The notes under the pieces were generated by a model, which was given only the letters and a program-made list of their open reading frames with translations, was not told the DNA's origin and did no database searches. The translations under genes were made by a program, and so were the position numbers. From Pagrus major (lineage: Eukaryota > Chordata > Actinopteri > Spariformes > Sparidae): a stretch of DNA of 64,000 nucleotides. Location: assembly GCF_040436345.1 (NCBI RefSeq), contig NC_133230.1:27119051-27183050 (forward strand), in the 5' to 3' direction. Each line of letters starts with the position of its first letter. Position 1 is the stretch's first letter. Below are positions 11,462 to 26,300 of this stretch, piece after piece.

Positions 11462-14400
11462 CTGCAGAGGACAACACACAGGAAAGTGAGTTATGGTTGA
11501 ATATGTGTTGTGTGTGAATGTACATGTTGTATTTGAGGGTACATGTGTGTACCTGGGTAACAGGGCTGTCACAGTAGTGAGAGTGCATATGATGTAGAAG
11601 AGAGGCTGGGACATCTGGAGAGTTTCCACCCCCAGAGGGTTGGTGGGGGGGCTGCAGGTCACACAGAACAAACTGAAGAGCAGCACAAACCCAAAGTAGA
11701 AAGCAGCGCTGGACACCAACACCAGCATATGAATCCACGTCTGCAAAATAACACAGAGGATTAGACTCCACAACACCACTGGTCACATCAATCTGTTTGT
11801 TTTCTGTTGTTGTTGCACACTATACACTCCAATGTTTTGATATTCCAATATCAACAATATGTAGTGTCGATATTACATACAAAGTCAATGCAAAAGATGC
11901 AAATAAATGCAAAATTGTTATTGAAACTGGGTGGCACAAATGAAGCAAATATATGAAAGTCACATCATCTGCATATTGGTTGTGAGTTGCAAATATTCAA
12001 CTTTCAGGGAAAAATGTACTTGTGTCGTGGGGTTAGGGTTAGGAGGGCAGCTGTTGGTCAGAGCTTGTGTGTAAAGCCTAGAGACCTACTGGAGGAATAA
12101 ACACCCATCTCATCAGATTCTGCTCTGATCCAGAGACGTTTACCGACGGGAGGAGAGCTCAGAGATTACTTTTGAACTTTTGGGATTAAAAAGTGGATTT
12201 ATCTTCACTCCTGTTTATCAACCTGACTGCAGCAGTGATACGGAGGTGACCTCCATTGTCGGGTGTTTATGTTCTGTAATGTTGACTGCTGACTGGAGCT
12301 GGAGGGGGAATGTACTTTACTTCATGAACGTAATGTTACAGAGAGGAGAGGGGGAAAAGAAGAGAGAGAAGCAGAGTCTCTGCTGAGTGCAGAGGTCAGT
12401 TAGTGACCTGAATTAAAACCCACCGACACAAACACACCCTCAGTGCCTGGCTGTTCTGGGTGAATGAACACTTGCATGAGTAACACAAATAAACACAAAT
12501 GATCCTGCGGACCAACTGAGGAGAATAACACAAGGCAAAAATTCGCTACACGTTCAGTGAACACATCATAACAGCTTTGAGTGTATCAGTGTGTCTGACC
12601 AGAGTGTGACTCTCGATGACTTGGTGCAGCAGGATGATGAGGAGAGCCGAGGCGTTGATTGGAGAGCCCAAGGACAGCTCCCCAACGTCTGATCCTGCCA
12701 GTGCCTTAAACAAATATCACAACAATCATACATTTGGATGGGACCAGAACTGTATGAACAGAGTTTCTGACTATGCATTATTAAATGTGATGCCATCTGA
12801 TAAGCTGTAAGGCTGTCAGAAAAAAACAGTTAGCCCTGTGTTCATTGAGAAACACAAAATTATTTAACAGATTTGACAGAGTGTACTTACAAAATAAGGC
12901 ACGAAGAAGCAGATAAGGCTTTGGTAAAAAGCATCCAGGATATTGATCCAGAACATGGAGGGAACATAAATCTGCAGAGGAACATGATTAATCTGTTAGT
13001 CCTCCTTAACACAGGGTCAACAGTCAGACATTAGTACCACTGACTTCATGCATGCTTTCTCGGATAGATGAAGTCCATGTTTCATTTCTTTTGCACACAT
13101 GAAGATAAAAAAGGCGCTTGAGGCGACATGGCCTTCACATATTATTATGATTTTTTTAGGCTTCACTAAGGGTGCTACGATCAGGACTTTTCGGGCCGAT
13201 TTGGGAAAGATTCTGTGTCTCAGTCTTTGTACTGAGGTCTTTGCGCCCTGAAGCCACTACTCCATCACCTGGTCACTGCTTGTACCTGGTTACTTTCATC
13301 CAGACTGTACACTAGAGTCTGTAACTCCAAACTCAAAGTACTTTTTTTTTTTTTATCTCCCAACTGTACTCGTGCTTCAGTACATGTATTTAGTGTAAAC
13401 TTGTTGTGTTGTCACATTAAACTGCAGTTCACTGTTCAACACTTCCATGTTCCTCTGAACAGAAAATGTACTTACTGCAAACAGACAATCTCAAATGATA
13501 ATTTGAACTCACTACTTCTGACTATTTTTTATTATGATATCACAAAATTCAGTATATCGTTACATCCCTAGTACTTTCACTAAATATGAACTTGTTTTGA
13601 TAAGTAATCATCAGGAATGTGGATATACAGACAGAGTGGGTAAAGATAAGTATAAGAACAAATAAAACAGTCTGGTAAGTTCAGCAAATGACATCACTTT
13701 TCATCTCTACGGTATAATATCACAATCCAATATAACATAAGTAGTATATGTTATATAATAGTGCAAATGCAGGTTTTAAAGGGAGGATTGAAAGGTGTCT
13801 TGTTGGTGTTCAGTCACCTTGGAGGTCTGTGCAGCCCGGTAAAGCTCAGGCAGCTCCATCAGAGCGTCTGCAGGTATGTCCCGGTCCAGGACACCGTAGA
13901 TGAGAGGAGGAACAGAGGTGAAGAGCAAGTTGAAGAAGATGAGCACCCAGGAGTTGGACATGAGGCTCCCAGAGAAACCATTGAAGAACTGATACCAGAA
14001 CAGCAGATTCACATACATCTGCAGACACAGAGAAGCAGCAGTGAAGATTTACCAACAATTGTTTGCGGTGCTTGTGTCCGCCAGTGACTGCAGAGTGGCT
14101 AACAGCTGAATTGGGTACAGAGCTTTACTTGAGATTAATATTTTCTTTGTTTTGTTAATACACATATCTCTTTCTGGATTTTCTACCTATAGGGAAAAGG
14201 CCTTGAAGGAACAGTTAACCCCAAAATTTTTAATTCAGTCATTATCTCGTCCCGTCATGCTGATGGAGAGTCAGGTGAAGTTCATAGTCCACAAAACATT
14301 TCTGGAGCTTTACAGCAAAACAGAGTTGCAGCATTCTGCTAAACAACTGAAGTAGCTGGAGACAAAAAAATAAATAAAAACAACATAAAATGGCTTCATG

Positions 14401-17400
14401 AACCCTTTCTGGCATAACACAAGTCTCTGGAAGCCCTGAGATCCCTTATTCATTTGAAAAGATGAAGTGGGTGCACAAGCTGGACCACGCATCCAGGATG
14501 TAATAACATCTTTTCAAATAAATTTGGGATCTCGGGGCTTCAGGAGACCTGGATTACACCAGACGACCTGTTGGGTTTTTTGTTTTGTACATTTTAAAAC
14601 AAGTCCCATCTACTTCAGTTGTTTAGGAGAAGTTTTGCTGTGTTTGATATCTTATCACATTTATTAGACTGTGTTCAGTCATAACAGCTGCTTACAAATA
14701 CCTCGCAAGACATAAACAATAGAGATTATGTTTGTAAAAAGTGAGGTGGCAGGAAAATACCTGACCTTGTGTTGTTCACAGTAAGCATTTCTTAGAATTA
14801 CATTGAGTGGTTGGGTGTGTACTGGGGGCCTAACATTAACGCCCAAATCCCCATCTTCACCAGACTCTTTGAAGAAGCTGTTTACAATCATTTTTATCCA
14901 CAGACTAAGTAGAGTTGGTGAAAAACTCTCACCACATTCTTGTAGAAGAAGTAGAGGATCATGTTTGCGAGGCGAGAGTAACACCAGCGGCCGTGGACCA
15001 GCAGCAGCTTACTGAGGTGTTTAAACCTGGAGATGGCAAAGTCACTGGACATGACAGCCTGGGAGACATGAACATGGACAATATTTAGATATAGTATATA
15101 CTAATTCCACCTGCTATAATATAATACTGTAGATGCTACATGATGTACATATAGATACTAATATGTCAACAAACTTATTTTCCAACTTTCAGTTACATCT
15201 TACTCACTCTGGAAGTTTTAGTGTTCAGCGACATGAACAAGGTGTATTTTGCAGCCAACAAAAAGTCTTTGCTCTGTAACTGTCTCAACAGAGGCAGCTG
15301 AAGAGGACATGTACTAACAAATGCCACCAACATGCCATTTATTAAGACTTATGTAATCTAGTGGTAATTCACCTGCATGCCCTCCTGACCAGATATCCCG
15401 ATTCCCACATCAGCCACTTGAATCATGCTCACATCATTGGCTCCATCACCTTAAACAAAAAGAAGAAAATAACTTTTAATTTGTTGTATGTTTAACCTTT
15501 TAATAATCCCTGAAAATGTATGTAAAGTTATCTTGGAATGCCAATCTCAGTCATACCCAAAGTAAACTGAAAGCTTTGGGCTTGTTTTTTTTTATACAAA
15601 TATATCTATTAATAACTATATTAATTCTAAGGAAATGTCCAGGCACACAGCAATAAATAGTCAATATGAGAGCCCGAACAACACGAAGCATAAACACATA
15701 TTAGAGCTTTATTTCCTTATAGTTTAGTTCAGCTTATCACATACACATTGTCACACATTCTTTACAAGTGTATGTAAGCTTTTGACCTCGTCTGTATACT
15801 ATCATGTGTTTGTTTTGTCTTATCCAATAGTTATTAACAGGCCTAACACAAACTGCTATGTGATGTACCTCCGGCTTAGACCTAAAGTTTTGTTTTAGGA
15901 AATTAAATGTCTGGAGAAAACATGTTAGGACCTGCAGGATAAAAAGATACTCTCTGAATTATTTATAATTTTTCATAACAAGTAAGATGTGGAAAAGTCT
16001 GAATCACTGAGTCCTTACCCACAGCCAGGGTCATGGCACCAAGCTTGTCCCGGACCAGCCGGACCACCTGGCTCTTCTGCAGTGGAGTGGACCTGCAGCA
16101 GATCACAGCCTTGCACCTGCAGCTCAGCTCCAGGAAATCTCTCTTCAGCTCCTCCTGCAGGGCCCAGTCCAGTGTGCAGCCGTCTATAACCAAAACAGAG
16201 TCGGCGGCGCTGCCCGAGGAAGCTTCCAAACGATTCTCTGCTGCAGTCGGTTCAATCAGACGGTCTCCACTGCGCTGCACTTCCAGTTTTAGCTCCTGAA
16301 GTAAAGCTGCACACGCATCCTGATGAAAAAGAAATCCATAATGTTACATACTTTCAAAGTATGAATGCATGAAACTATTTTTTGTTTGCGATTTTATCCA
16401 TGAAGCAGCTGGCCATAAGGGAGTGGAAGCTGTTTAAACTAGTAAAAAAAAATTATCATCCTTAGCACTTACATACATCAAACTAATCCTATCTATATTG
16501 TGAAGGTTTCTACAGAGGGGTTTGTTCATATATCATTCAAAGCCTGATTCAGAACATTTTATTCCTAAAAACAAACTGGAAATGGATTTGTAATGGCTGC
16601 TGACCTTGCTTCCACAGCTGACTGTCAGCAGCTCATCATTAGGACAGAGGAGTTTGCAGGCGTAGGCAATGTTGATGGCCGTCTCCTTCTTGTCTCCAGT
16701 GAGGACCCACACTTTGATCCCAGCCCTCTGCAGAGCTTCAATGGTCTCTGGGACCTCCTCCTGCAGTCTGTCCAAAATCCCTGTGGTACCTGAACACACA
16801 CACAGTTACATAGACTTTAAGCACCACTGCTCCCAGCTCTGATATATTGTTGTCCATGTGTGAGCTGCAGTGAGCAGCTCTCTTACCCAGCAGGGTGAGG
16901 TTGGTCTCCAGTCTCTGAGCTGAGTCCAGCAGCAGCTCCTCTCTGTTCTCTATACTGCTCTCTGCCAGCAGATGTCTCTTCAGCCATACCTCGTACTCCT
17001 CCTCCTCCAGAACCTGCTCCACACACACAACCCACAGGGCTGGAGTCACTCCTGAGCAAACATGCTCCCACATCACAGTACAGAAATATTTAAAAGTATA
17101 GGCTACAGAGGTCATCAAAATGCATTTTGATCTGTCGCCCTCGCAGACTTGACATGATGACAGTGAACACGTCCTAGTACGTACGACGGAAGTCAGAGAA
17201 GGCTCAGTTCACATGTCAAGATTTGGATTCAGCCAACGTCACCGTCTGTGTGTTGTTACAGCTACTGTTAGCTGTCAACACTTACCAAGACTTGCGCCAT
17301 GAATATCCCTCAAAGTGTCTGTTTGTAGAGCTTCCTACAGCACAATCTGTCCTTCTTAACTACAGACAGTTAATAACAAATATAAGTAGAGCGTGGATGT

Positions 17401-20258
17401 GAGACCTGACCACAAGTGGATACATGTGGAGATGCATGTTACTGCCAGGTGTAAACTGATGGACTTAGAGCTGCTTGTGATTGGATCATTCAGGACAGAC
17501 AGTAAAACCCGGTCTGAAAAGAGCAGAACTCAGAAGGCAGATCTGGAGGTGGATTTGCTTTCATGACCTTTTCTTTTGTTTAGAAGCATGCACCTTCATG
17601 ATAGTAATAATATGGAATGGAAATGTGTATTTTTTTTAAAATGTACATTACTCATCTGTTCCACTGTCTGAAAAGTTACCTTTTTAGCAATGCAGAGTGT
17701 GCGGAGTCCGTCTCTGGCATAGCTGTCTAAATGTTTTTGTGTTTGTTCTCTGACATGACTGTAGATCTCCTGAGCCTGCTCTGCACCTGAACACAACAGG
17801 GGGATACACAGAATGACGGTGTTATGGACGAACATTGTGGATCATATTAAGTCAGGAGACACAATTCTTCAGTCAGGGTAGTATTGATCCTAGTATTTTC
17901 ACCCACATTCCTTCTTCCTACCTTTAGGTGTCTCAGTTAAGTCCATGATGACAGAGTCGGCTCCCTTGGTGTAAACCACTACCTGCCCTGACAACGGGTG
18001 GCGGACCACCACTGACATCCTCTTCCTGTTGGAGTCAAAGGGCAGGATGTGGAGCAGCTGGACAGCCAGAGAACCGATTCCTGGCAGATCCACCAGCAGG
18101 CTCTCTGCAGAGCGCCCCCTCAGGGTGCAGCGGTACGCCTGTGCTGCATGGACCAGAGCTGCCTCGTCCGGACTCTCCGCCTCATACAGCAGTTCATCAT
18201 CAGTGTCACTTTCAGAGTCAACTTCTTTGCTCAGGTCCTCCACCTCCTGCCTGACCCCATCAGGGTCTGTCTTTGAATCCTCAATATCATCCTCTGTCTC
18301 TTTCTGTCCAGCATCTCCTCCATCCTCTCTGGACGATGAGTCCAGTTTACGCCTCAGGTTGGAGGATTCCAGGTTGCTTTCTTGGCCTGTTTCTGACCCG
18401 TCTGTGGTGCTGTTGGGGGGAGTGGAGAAGCTGAAGGAGCCAGTCTTCCCTCGAGAAAACAGCCTACTGGTGAAGCTGCGAGGGCTGCGTCTGATCTGAG
18501 GAGTGGAGAGGGCGGAGAAAGGAGAGAAGCTGAAGCGCTGGAACATCAGCTTGATCTCCTCCAGGGACTTGAGAGGTGTTCGTGCTTCAGGCACCTGCAG
18601 GGAGGAGAAAAAAACATGGAATCATTTCCTGTCAGAGATCTCCTGAGCTGAACTGTTCAGTGATCATTTTTTATAAAAATGTTGTGCTGGCTTTAAGTGA
18701 ATTTCTGAAATTTAAACGGCATATCTGTTGTCTCTCTCTTTCTTTTTTATCTCATCTGATGCTGTTGTGGCGAACAATAATCTAGGGTGCAGACAGCAGC
18801 TAAAATAATGCAGGATAACTGCAAAAGAAACAGTTTATTTATTTTAACTGTAAATCAAGGTAATTATAGTATAATTTCCAAATGTAGACCTAAACTATAT
18901 TCCCTATAACTATAATGTCTATAAATGTCTTTACTGATTACACTGTAAACCTTTACCACAGTAGTGATGCAGTTGCATCCATAGACACAGCAGAAAATAC
19001 GTGGATTAATGTATTTATGACATGTTACCACAAACTGTTACAGACCTCCACCGGACAGAAAATACAGAATGACGGTTTGATTTAGGTGTAACCTCAAGTA
19101 TTCTCGGTCTAGTCTCAGTTGAAGGCCATTTATGTATGTCAGCTCGGCTCTATCACCATAATGACTGACTGACATCTCTGCAATAAACCAGTTCAAACAA
19201 TGTGAACAACTGAACACGCTGTACAAGGACAAATATAATGTTGAACAGTTTTGGAGATCCAACCCTAACATACTTGACGGATGTCATCTACTCACAACAT
19301 GTCGAGGCTGGCTGGGCGACGACACCACCACACTGTTACAGATGGCCAGAGCGAGGAAGAAGTCAGTGATGTAGGTGAGCTCCAGGCTGCAGGGAGTCCC
19401 AGAGGAGCCGTCACTCAGAGGCTTCACGGGAGAACAAAGCCAGCTCAACTTCCTCACCAGCTCAGGGTCTGGTACCACCTCCTTCGCCTGAACACACAGA
19501 TGCAGGAACAGCCGAGCTTATCCATCATGGCTGGAGCATGAACACATTGTAGATTTCAGGAAAGTGTAACTACCCATTATCGACTGTCCTGTCCTGACTT
19601 CAAGTTCCTTGTATAGGTCAAGCTCCAAAAACACTGGGTCTTATATTTCCCACAATGCAACTAGTGGTTTCTTATTAAATCGTCCCTGTCTCATAAACAG
19701 ACAATTCTTTTCATCTCCACACCTCTAATGTGTAAAACAGGCTAAGATACCTTCATATTGATTGTACAGTAAAAAGGACCACACCAGTGCATCTGTTGGT
19801 TTTAGATCATCTCATTCATTAAATCACTTATACAAACGCCCCATCTGCAGTTTTTACTGATTTTCTCTGACAGGAACACATTAATTAAATTAAATTAAAT
19901 TAAATTAAATTAAATTAAATTAAATTAAATTTAATGTTACTATTTTTAATCCCACAAGGGGAAATTGATTATACACCAGAGTCAACAAATGATCTTTTTC
20001 TTATTTATCTATTCATGTGACTTCCACCTGTTTTTAAGCATTTACGATAAGCAGAGAGAAATTATAAATTCTCAGTTTGTATTTTCAGCCATAAAAATGC
20101 ATTGTGGTTTATCAGCTTGCAGAACAAATACAGCTGCTTAAGTTTCAATGGATTTTCATTCAGGATGAGACACAAATAATGTGTCAGTGGTGTGTGTGTG
20201 TGTGTGTGCGTGTGTGTGTGCGTGTGTGCGTGTGTGCGTGTGTGCGTGTGTGCGTGTG

Positions 20259-20310
<52 letters not shown>

Positions 20311-23300
20311 TGTGTGAGTCTGACCACGCGGCTGCAGAAGGCGCTGGTTCTGGCCTGGATGTGATTGGACAGTCTGTCCTCGTCCTCTGACTCTGCGGTG
20401 AGCGTGTGCAGAGACACGGAGCTGCGGTTGCAGCTGAGGGAACGACAGCTCAGAGATTTACGACTGCAGCCCGACTTGAGCGTCACAGAGCGACCAGCCG
20501 CCTCGTTCTCCTCCGCCTCGTACACCTCCAGCCTCTGAGCTGACACACAGAGCACTCACATCACTACAGTCTGTCACACTGGGTCTGTTAAGTGCATACT
20601 ATACCAAGTACCAGTGCAACACAAGCTGTTGATGATTCCCTCAGCAATAAAAAATTTATAATTAAATTAAAATCAGTGGTCCAGCCTTTTGTAACGGTGA
20701 ACTCTCCATTCTTAAATGATTTGCTGTCATTCGCCTTAATTGTTTCATTTTTTAGTTTCACTTATATTCCCTTCATTTTCCCTTTGTGTCTGACTTATTA
20801 AAGTTATAAGCTTGTTCTTTACAGTCTCTTTATTTGTAGTAGTGAATGTTTTAAAAATGTTCAAATTTTAAATAAAAAGTTGATTACAAATAGAATATAG
20901 AATAGAATATACAAAAATAAGACCTGCATTGAAATGAACTAGAATTTTCCTTTAACATCATATGATTTCAAAGCTACTGCTGAACTGGAGGCCAGTGAAC
21001 AAGACTGTACAAAAAATCCTGACCTGACCTGCACTCGGGATGTCCACACGTATTTTGGCCTCAGTCTCCATCTGAATTCTTTCATATCATCTGCCAATAT
21101 AGTCCGATCCAATACTACATTTATATAAAAGCTGATTAAGTATGAAGGCTATCTGGCACACTGAAATAACAGCTGAAGCCTATTAAACTGGGCACACCCT
21201 ATCTTTCACACGTTTCTTGATCCAAATACTGAAATTCCTTCTCAAATCTTATCCATTGATAAGCTTAAATGATTATTATTGAGATGACATAAAGAAGAGC
21301 TTTTCAAACTGTGGAGGGAGACACAGTGTGAGGTGAAAGGGACAGGTGCATTCAGGTGCTCTAAAACTACCAGAGGTTAGTGAGGGTAAGATCACCCTCT
21401 GGTTTGGCTGCTCACCTACACAGTCGACAGTTGGAGCAGCAGCGGTGAGACACAGCTCATGGGTGTTCTCTCAAAACTCATACTAACCCAGTCATAACTC
21501 GAGCAGCTCAGACATGATACACAGATTTTTAAATTCAGTGCGACTTTCACTTCCCAAGGATATCATTATCTCTGATGTCCATCACAAACAAACAATAATA
21601 ATAATAATAATAATAAAATAGTAATCCAGTGACAGCTGTCTGTACATTCATGGTTACAAATATAGGTAAAAATAAGTTGTAGCCCACAGCTAATAGGAGT
21701 TATAACTCTATCTATATTCACCTTTTTATGTAGCAATATGGCAACAACGTTAAATGCTGATACTAATCCATTAAAATATGCGTGGACCTGCTAATGTCTG
21801 GCCTGCACACATTGCAATGGTCAAAATCCCAATGCTGCCCCCTTCTTCTTCAGTCTGCCCACCATACTGGCTGTATTTGTTTCTATTAAAAACCTCACTG
21901 TCCAAACTGGATTGCTGCTCTGATGAAAGTTAAAGTCGTAGTATCAATACTTACCATTTTCCTTATGAGGATATTCAACCCCATATATACTGCAACGGCG
22001 GAACACCATCTTGTTCTCTGTCAGCGTTCCCGTCTTATCAGAGAACAGATACTGGATCTGACCCAGGTCCTCAGTGATGTTGAGAGCTCGGCATTGGATC
22101 CTGGAGTCCAGCTGCTCGTTATACAGGGCCAAGTCGTTGTGGATGAAGTAGATCTGGCCCAGCTTCACGATCTCAATGGACACGTAGAGAGAAATGGGGA
22201 TCAGCACCTGTTGGAGAGAAACTGATTACACCTTCTGCATGATGCAGTTATTGATATGACAAGTACTTCTGAACCAGTAAACTAACCAACTACTATATAT
22301 GTAAACAAGACATAACACAAATATATTGAACCAAATAAAGCGGGAAACTGTGCCAGAACAGACTCAGATTGAAAACACAACCACCTCTTTCATTTCAATG
22401 AACCTCTGTGATGATGCAGTTGGTATGTTAACGCAGGAGCTGGTCATGACAAAAAAGAGGAACCGGGCTCAGCTTTAGCCACAATGTAATGTGACGCCTT
22501 CAGGCAAGACACTGTGTTGGCCAATCAAACACGTGATAGCACACATTTCTCACAGATCACTCTTGTGTAAAGTAAGACTGTTTATCTCGTAATCACTGTG
22601 ACGTAGGATAACATGACTGTCATTGTGGTAACTTTGAATAGCCTGAAAGTATTATAGGGTGGGTCAACAACCCACAGGTGGCCCTAACAGCTCTGCAAAC
22701 CCACCACCGCCCTTGAAATCTTTGCATTACATTAATGCAGAATTTGTACATCTTTTATTTTTTTATATTTTTTATGTTTATTATAGTCACTGTTTGTTTA
22801 TTGTTTATTGTCTTCAATGTATGCACCTTATTCACCTAGACAAATTCCTTGTTGGTGTAAAATCCTTCTTGGCAATAAATCTGTTTCTGATTCTGATTCT
22901 AAATGTGTTTCTGAAACTCGGAGCTCATACGTGTTAACGACTCTGTAAGGACACTCCCACACAGAGTTTAAAACCCTGCAGCTCCCCTCCAGTTAGTTAG
23001 AACTGAAGAAGCCTCTTGGATGAGAAGTGAAACGTTTTCAAGAAACCGAAACAAGTCCAACTGTCTACGATACAGCACTTAGAATTACCATGACCTGGAT
23101 GACTGAGAACCTTCATCAACATGTAATCACATTAAATTTGTTTGGAACACTGTAATGTACCGTGTTACTCTTCCTAAATTCAGTAATCACATTACAGTTA
23201 CTTATCAAAAATGTATGCTGTTACTTGCATTACATACATTCTTCAGTTATCTTCATAAAAGGAAAAAAAGCCATCAAGCAGTGTTTTGGAGCTTGCTTGG

Positions 23301-26300
23301 GCATCAATCTCCTGACCTATCATGATATCTGTGAACTCCAACACAGCAACATGTGTAGTCAACCTGTGGAAAGGCCGATCAGCCTGGAAAGTCTTGTACT
23401 GACCCTGAGGATTCTCTGAAACAATTTGTGGGATGCCTCCGACTATAGAGCCATGGTGATGTGAGCAAGCAACTTGAGCAAGTTTGTCTGAATGTGTTTG
23501 ATCGGTCGATGCAGTTTTATGTCATTTAAGAGCATAAAAGAAAAATCCTGCGTAAGCCTTCCTTGTTAGGATAGGGATGTGCTGATATGTGGGCATATGT
23601 AAAGTTTAATGTTATATTCTTAACTGACATTCACATGACGATGCAGCTCAGACGATGTTGCAGAGTAACGCAAAAGGAATTAAATGCTATGAGGAGTAAA
23701 AAAGTAATCATAACTTGTTTTGTAAGAAAAAGTAATGTGTAAATACACTGACAGACATAACAAACAGGTGTTGAATTTAAATTTGGTGCATGTTTTTAGC
23801 TACTGTCATCAGTGGGAGAAGAACTACATATGGATATTTTATATGTATTCCATGTTCCATGTTTTAAAGTGTGTTGTGTATTGTTGTATCTTGTATTGTT
23901 TGTTACCGTAAAAAAAGAAAAGGTGTAATAGATATATAGTTGGAGCTGGTAAAAGACTTTTTTTTCTGGCCTGGGACTGAAATGGTTACCAATTTACCTG
24001 CAGCACAATGATCATAGTCCAGAAGACATAGAATCCAGCGAGGGCAGGAGACGTCTCTGTATCAGTCTCAAAGATCGGGTCTTTGAGGTTCTTCAGCCAG
24101 AGGCCGTGACCTGAAAAACACCACGACACCAGAGCAGCTCGTCACTCTCAGTAACTGATGATTAAAGCTGGACGTGTTTGATGTTTAATGTTGTGAAGTC
24201 AGAGCGGTGCATCGTCAGTCAGGGTGGATACACACCTATAGCAGCAGTCAGACACATGATGATGAGCAGCAGCACACACCACAGCACGTCTGTGTTCAGA
24301 CGTTTCTCCAGCTGGCTGCGCTTGTACCTCGGCCCACTGTTGTTCATCATGGCTTTAGTCTCATGACCTGAGTCACACAGCAGGAAGAGAACAGACAACA
24401 GCCAAGCTCAGTTATACAGACCATTATACTGAAGGAAGTACATCAGCCAAACTTGCTTTCGCAGGAGTTTTACATGACATGAGCATTCATAATAGTTTCA
24501 TCACTTGAGACAACATATTACATCTTTCTCGGCGGTTTGTTTAGGTATGAAAGCTGGCAATCACATTCAGGTGCACACCAACAACCACACAAAGTAGCTC
24601 CAGCATTAGGATATGGAAGCCATGAAATAATGGCCATAAAGAGTCAAAAAGTGGCTGAATGAGTCAAAACAAACTATAGTGCGTGTGTTCAATGAAGGAA
24701 CATGTCACCCAGTGCGACACTAATGTGTTTTTAAGAGGTCTTCAGAGAAGATGAATCAGGTTGTGATACACACACAATACTTTTTAGCAGGATACGTTCA
24801 TTGTCAGTTCGGATCAGCACATTAGGTTTGATGACAAAAAGAAGAAAAAAAAAACATGGAATATCACCAGACTTACTGTAACTTTTATATACTATTCACA
24901 TGATCGAATGATATAGTTAATCTTACTAGGGACTTACAGGGACTGGCGTAACAAGGAAGAATAAAGGGAGCTACACTACACTCCCCAGCATTGAAACATC
25001 TGCACACTTTCTGAGGTTATTACTACGTCAGCAGGCTGCTAACCAATTGAATTAAGCAGCATTATGCTGTTAGAGTGTGGCCTTTAACATAATGAACACA
25101 GGACCACTTGATGAGAGCTACCCTGTCTGTAAATCATTTGAGTAATGCTGTAATGATGCTTCTCTGAAGGTAGGCTACATGTCAACGCCTTGGCAAAACC
25201 ACTTTACTTAAAGAAGACTGTTTGTGTGACAGCAAGTCATAAAGGCATGCAGAGGAGGCAACGCAGACATGCCATCAAACTGCAGTCAACATTAGTTGTT
25301 TGGTTGATTCAATGCGTAACGGGAGGAAGGTTCGAAATGGAGACAAAATTAAACCTAACATAGGAGTTAAAAAAAACAAAAAAAACACACAAGTCTATCT
25401 GAACAACCTCTCTTTCCAGCCCAGAGAAGCACAACTCAGGCTTAATGAAGTGAAGAATTTCTGTGAGTGAATAAAGTAAATGACTCCATGACTGCAGCAT
25501 CACGGCAGTCCTCCAGGACGCTGCTTTGACTTACATTTTGCTCTGAGCAACCGCCATTGCCTGGAATATCTTACTGCTGATAAATAAAGGCATTATGGTG
25601 ATTGTGATCATATTTGCTCATGATTAACCATAACAGCAGGGCATGGTTGCTTGCCGGAGCATAGAAAAATTTAGTTTCTATATCAATACATTTGTGGTGG
25701 GGCATTTTGAGCATATAAGGATAATATAAATACTATTTATTATTTACAGGTCTGCAGTAAACCCAATGTTAATAGGAACAGTTCAACATTTTTGGAAATA
25801 GCTTATGCTCATTATTTCAGAGAGTTAGATAAGAAGATGGATATCAGTCTCCAGTCCGTCTGTCAGGCACGGTGCCAGGATTTCAGTTTTGGCTGGGCCT
25901 CATAATTACAGAGCTATGTTAATAATGTTCGCCTTCTTTTGACAGTTTCCAGTCTCAGTAAAACAAACATGATTTCATGCTGTGCAAGGCAACTAGTGCA
26001 TCTGCTTGATTATGACACTGTTAACTCTTTTTCGAAAACATGATCAATGCCAAGATAACTTCTGACTTTCCTGCGACCATATATATCTATAACGAGCGGT
26101 ACATGTGAGTATACTGCTTACATGATGTGAAAATGTAACACGAGTACTGTAACAGGACCTGCATACAGTTCAGAGTTGGTAGTAGTGGTGGATGCCTGCT
26201 CCCACTCACCTGACTGGTTCCACTTGTTTTATCCCTTCTCTCAACAGACACAAAGCAGCTGGGGTATTTTTTGGTCACACATCATTACATAGGGATTCCA

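Larger units (their letters stand above)
19488..20324 (-). other. atp10d intron between exons 9 and 10, with two microsatellites
   Basis: Contains (TTAAA)n at 19880-19931 and the TG/TGCG tract at 20184-20318, which runs to within seven bases of the exon 9 donor. Confidence 0.8.
22208..23997 (-). other. atp10d intron between exons 7 and 8, with nested repeats
   Basis: Holds a Penelope-like repeat (22655-23112) interrupted by a LINE 3' tail (about 22715-22900). The remainder, 23113-23997, shows no feature. Confidence 0.6.

Noticed and set aside
18029..18499. A 156-codon plus-strand frame
   Set aside because: Exact shadow of atp10d exon 11 on the other strand.
20104..20555. Several frames made of CVCVCV or HTHTRT repeats
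   Set aside because: Translation of the TG/TGCG microsatellite; only the part at 20325-20539 on the minus strand is an exon.
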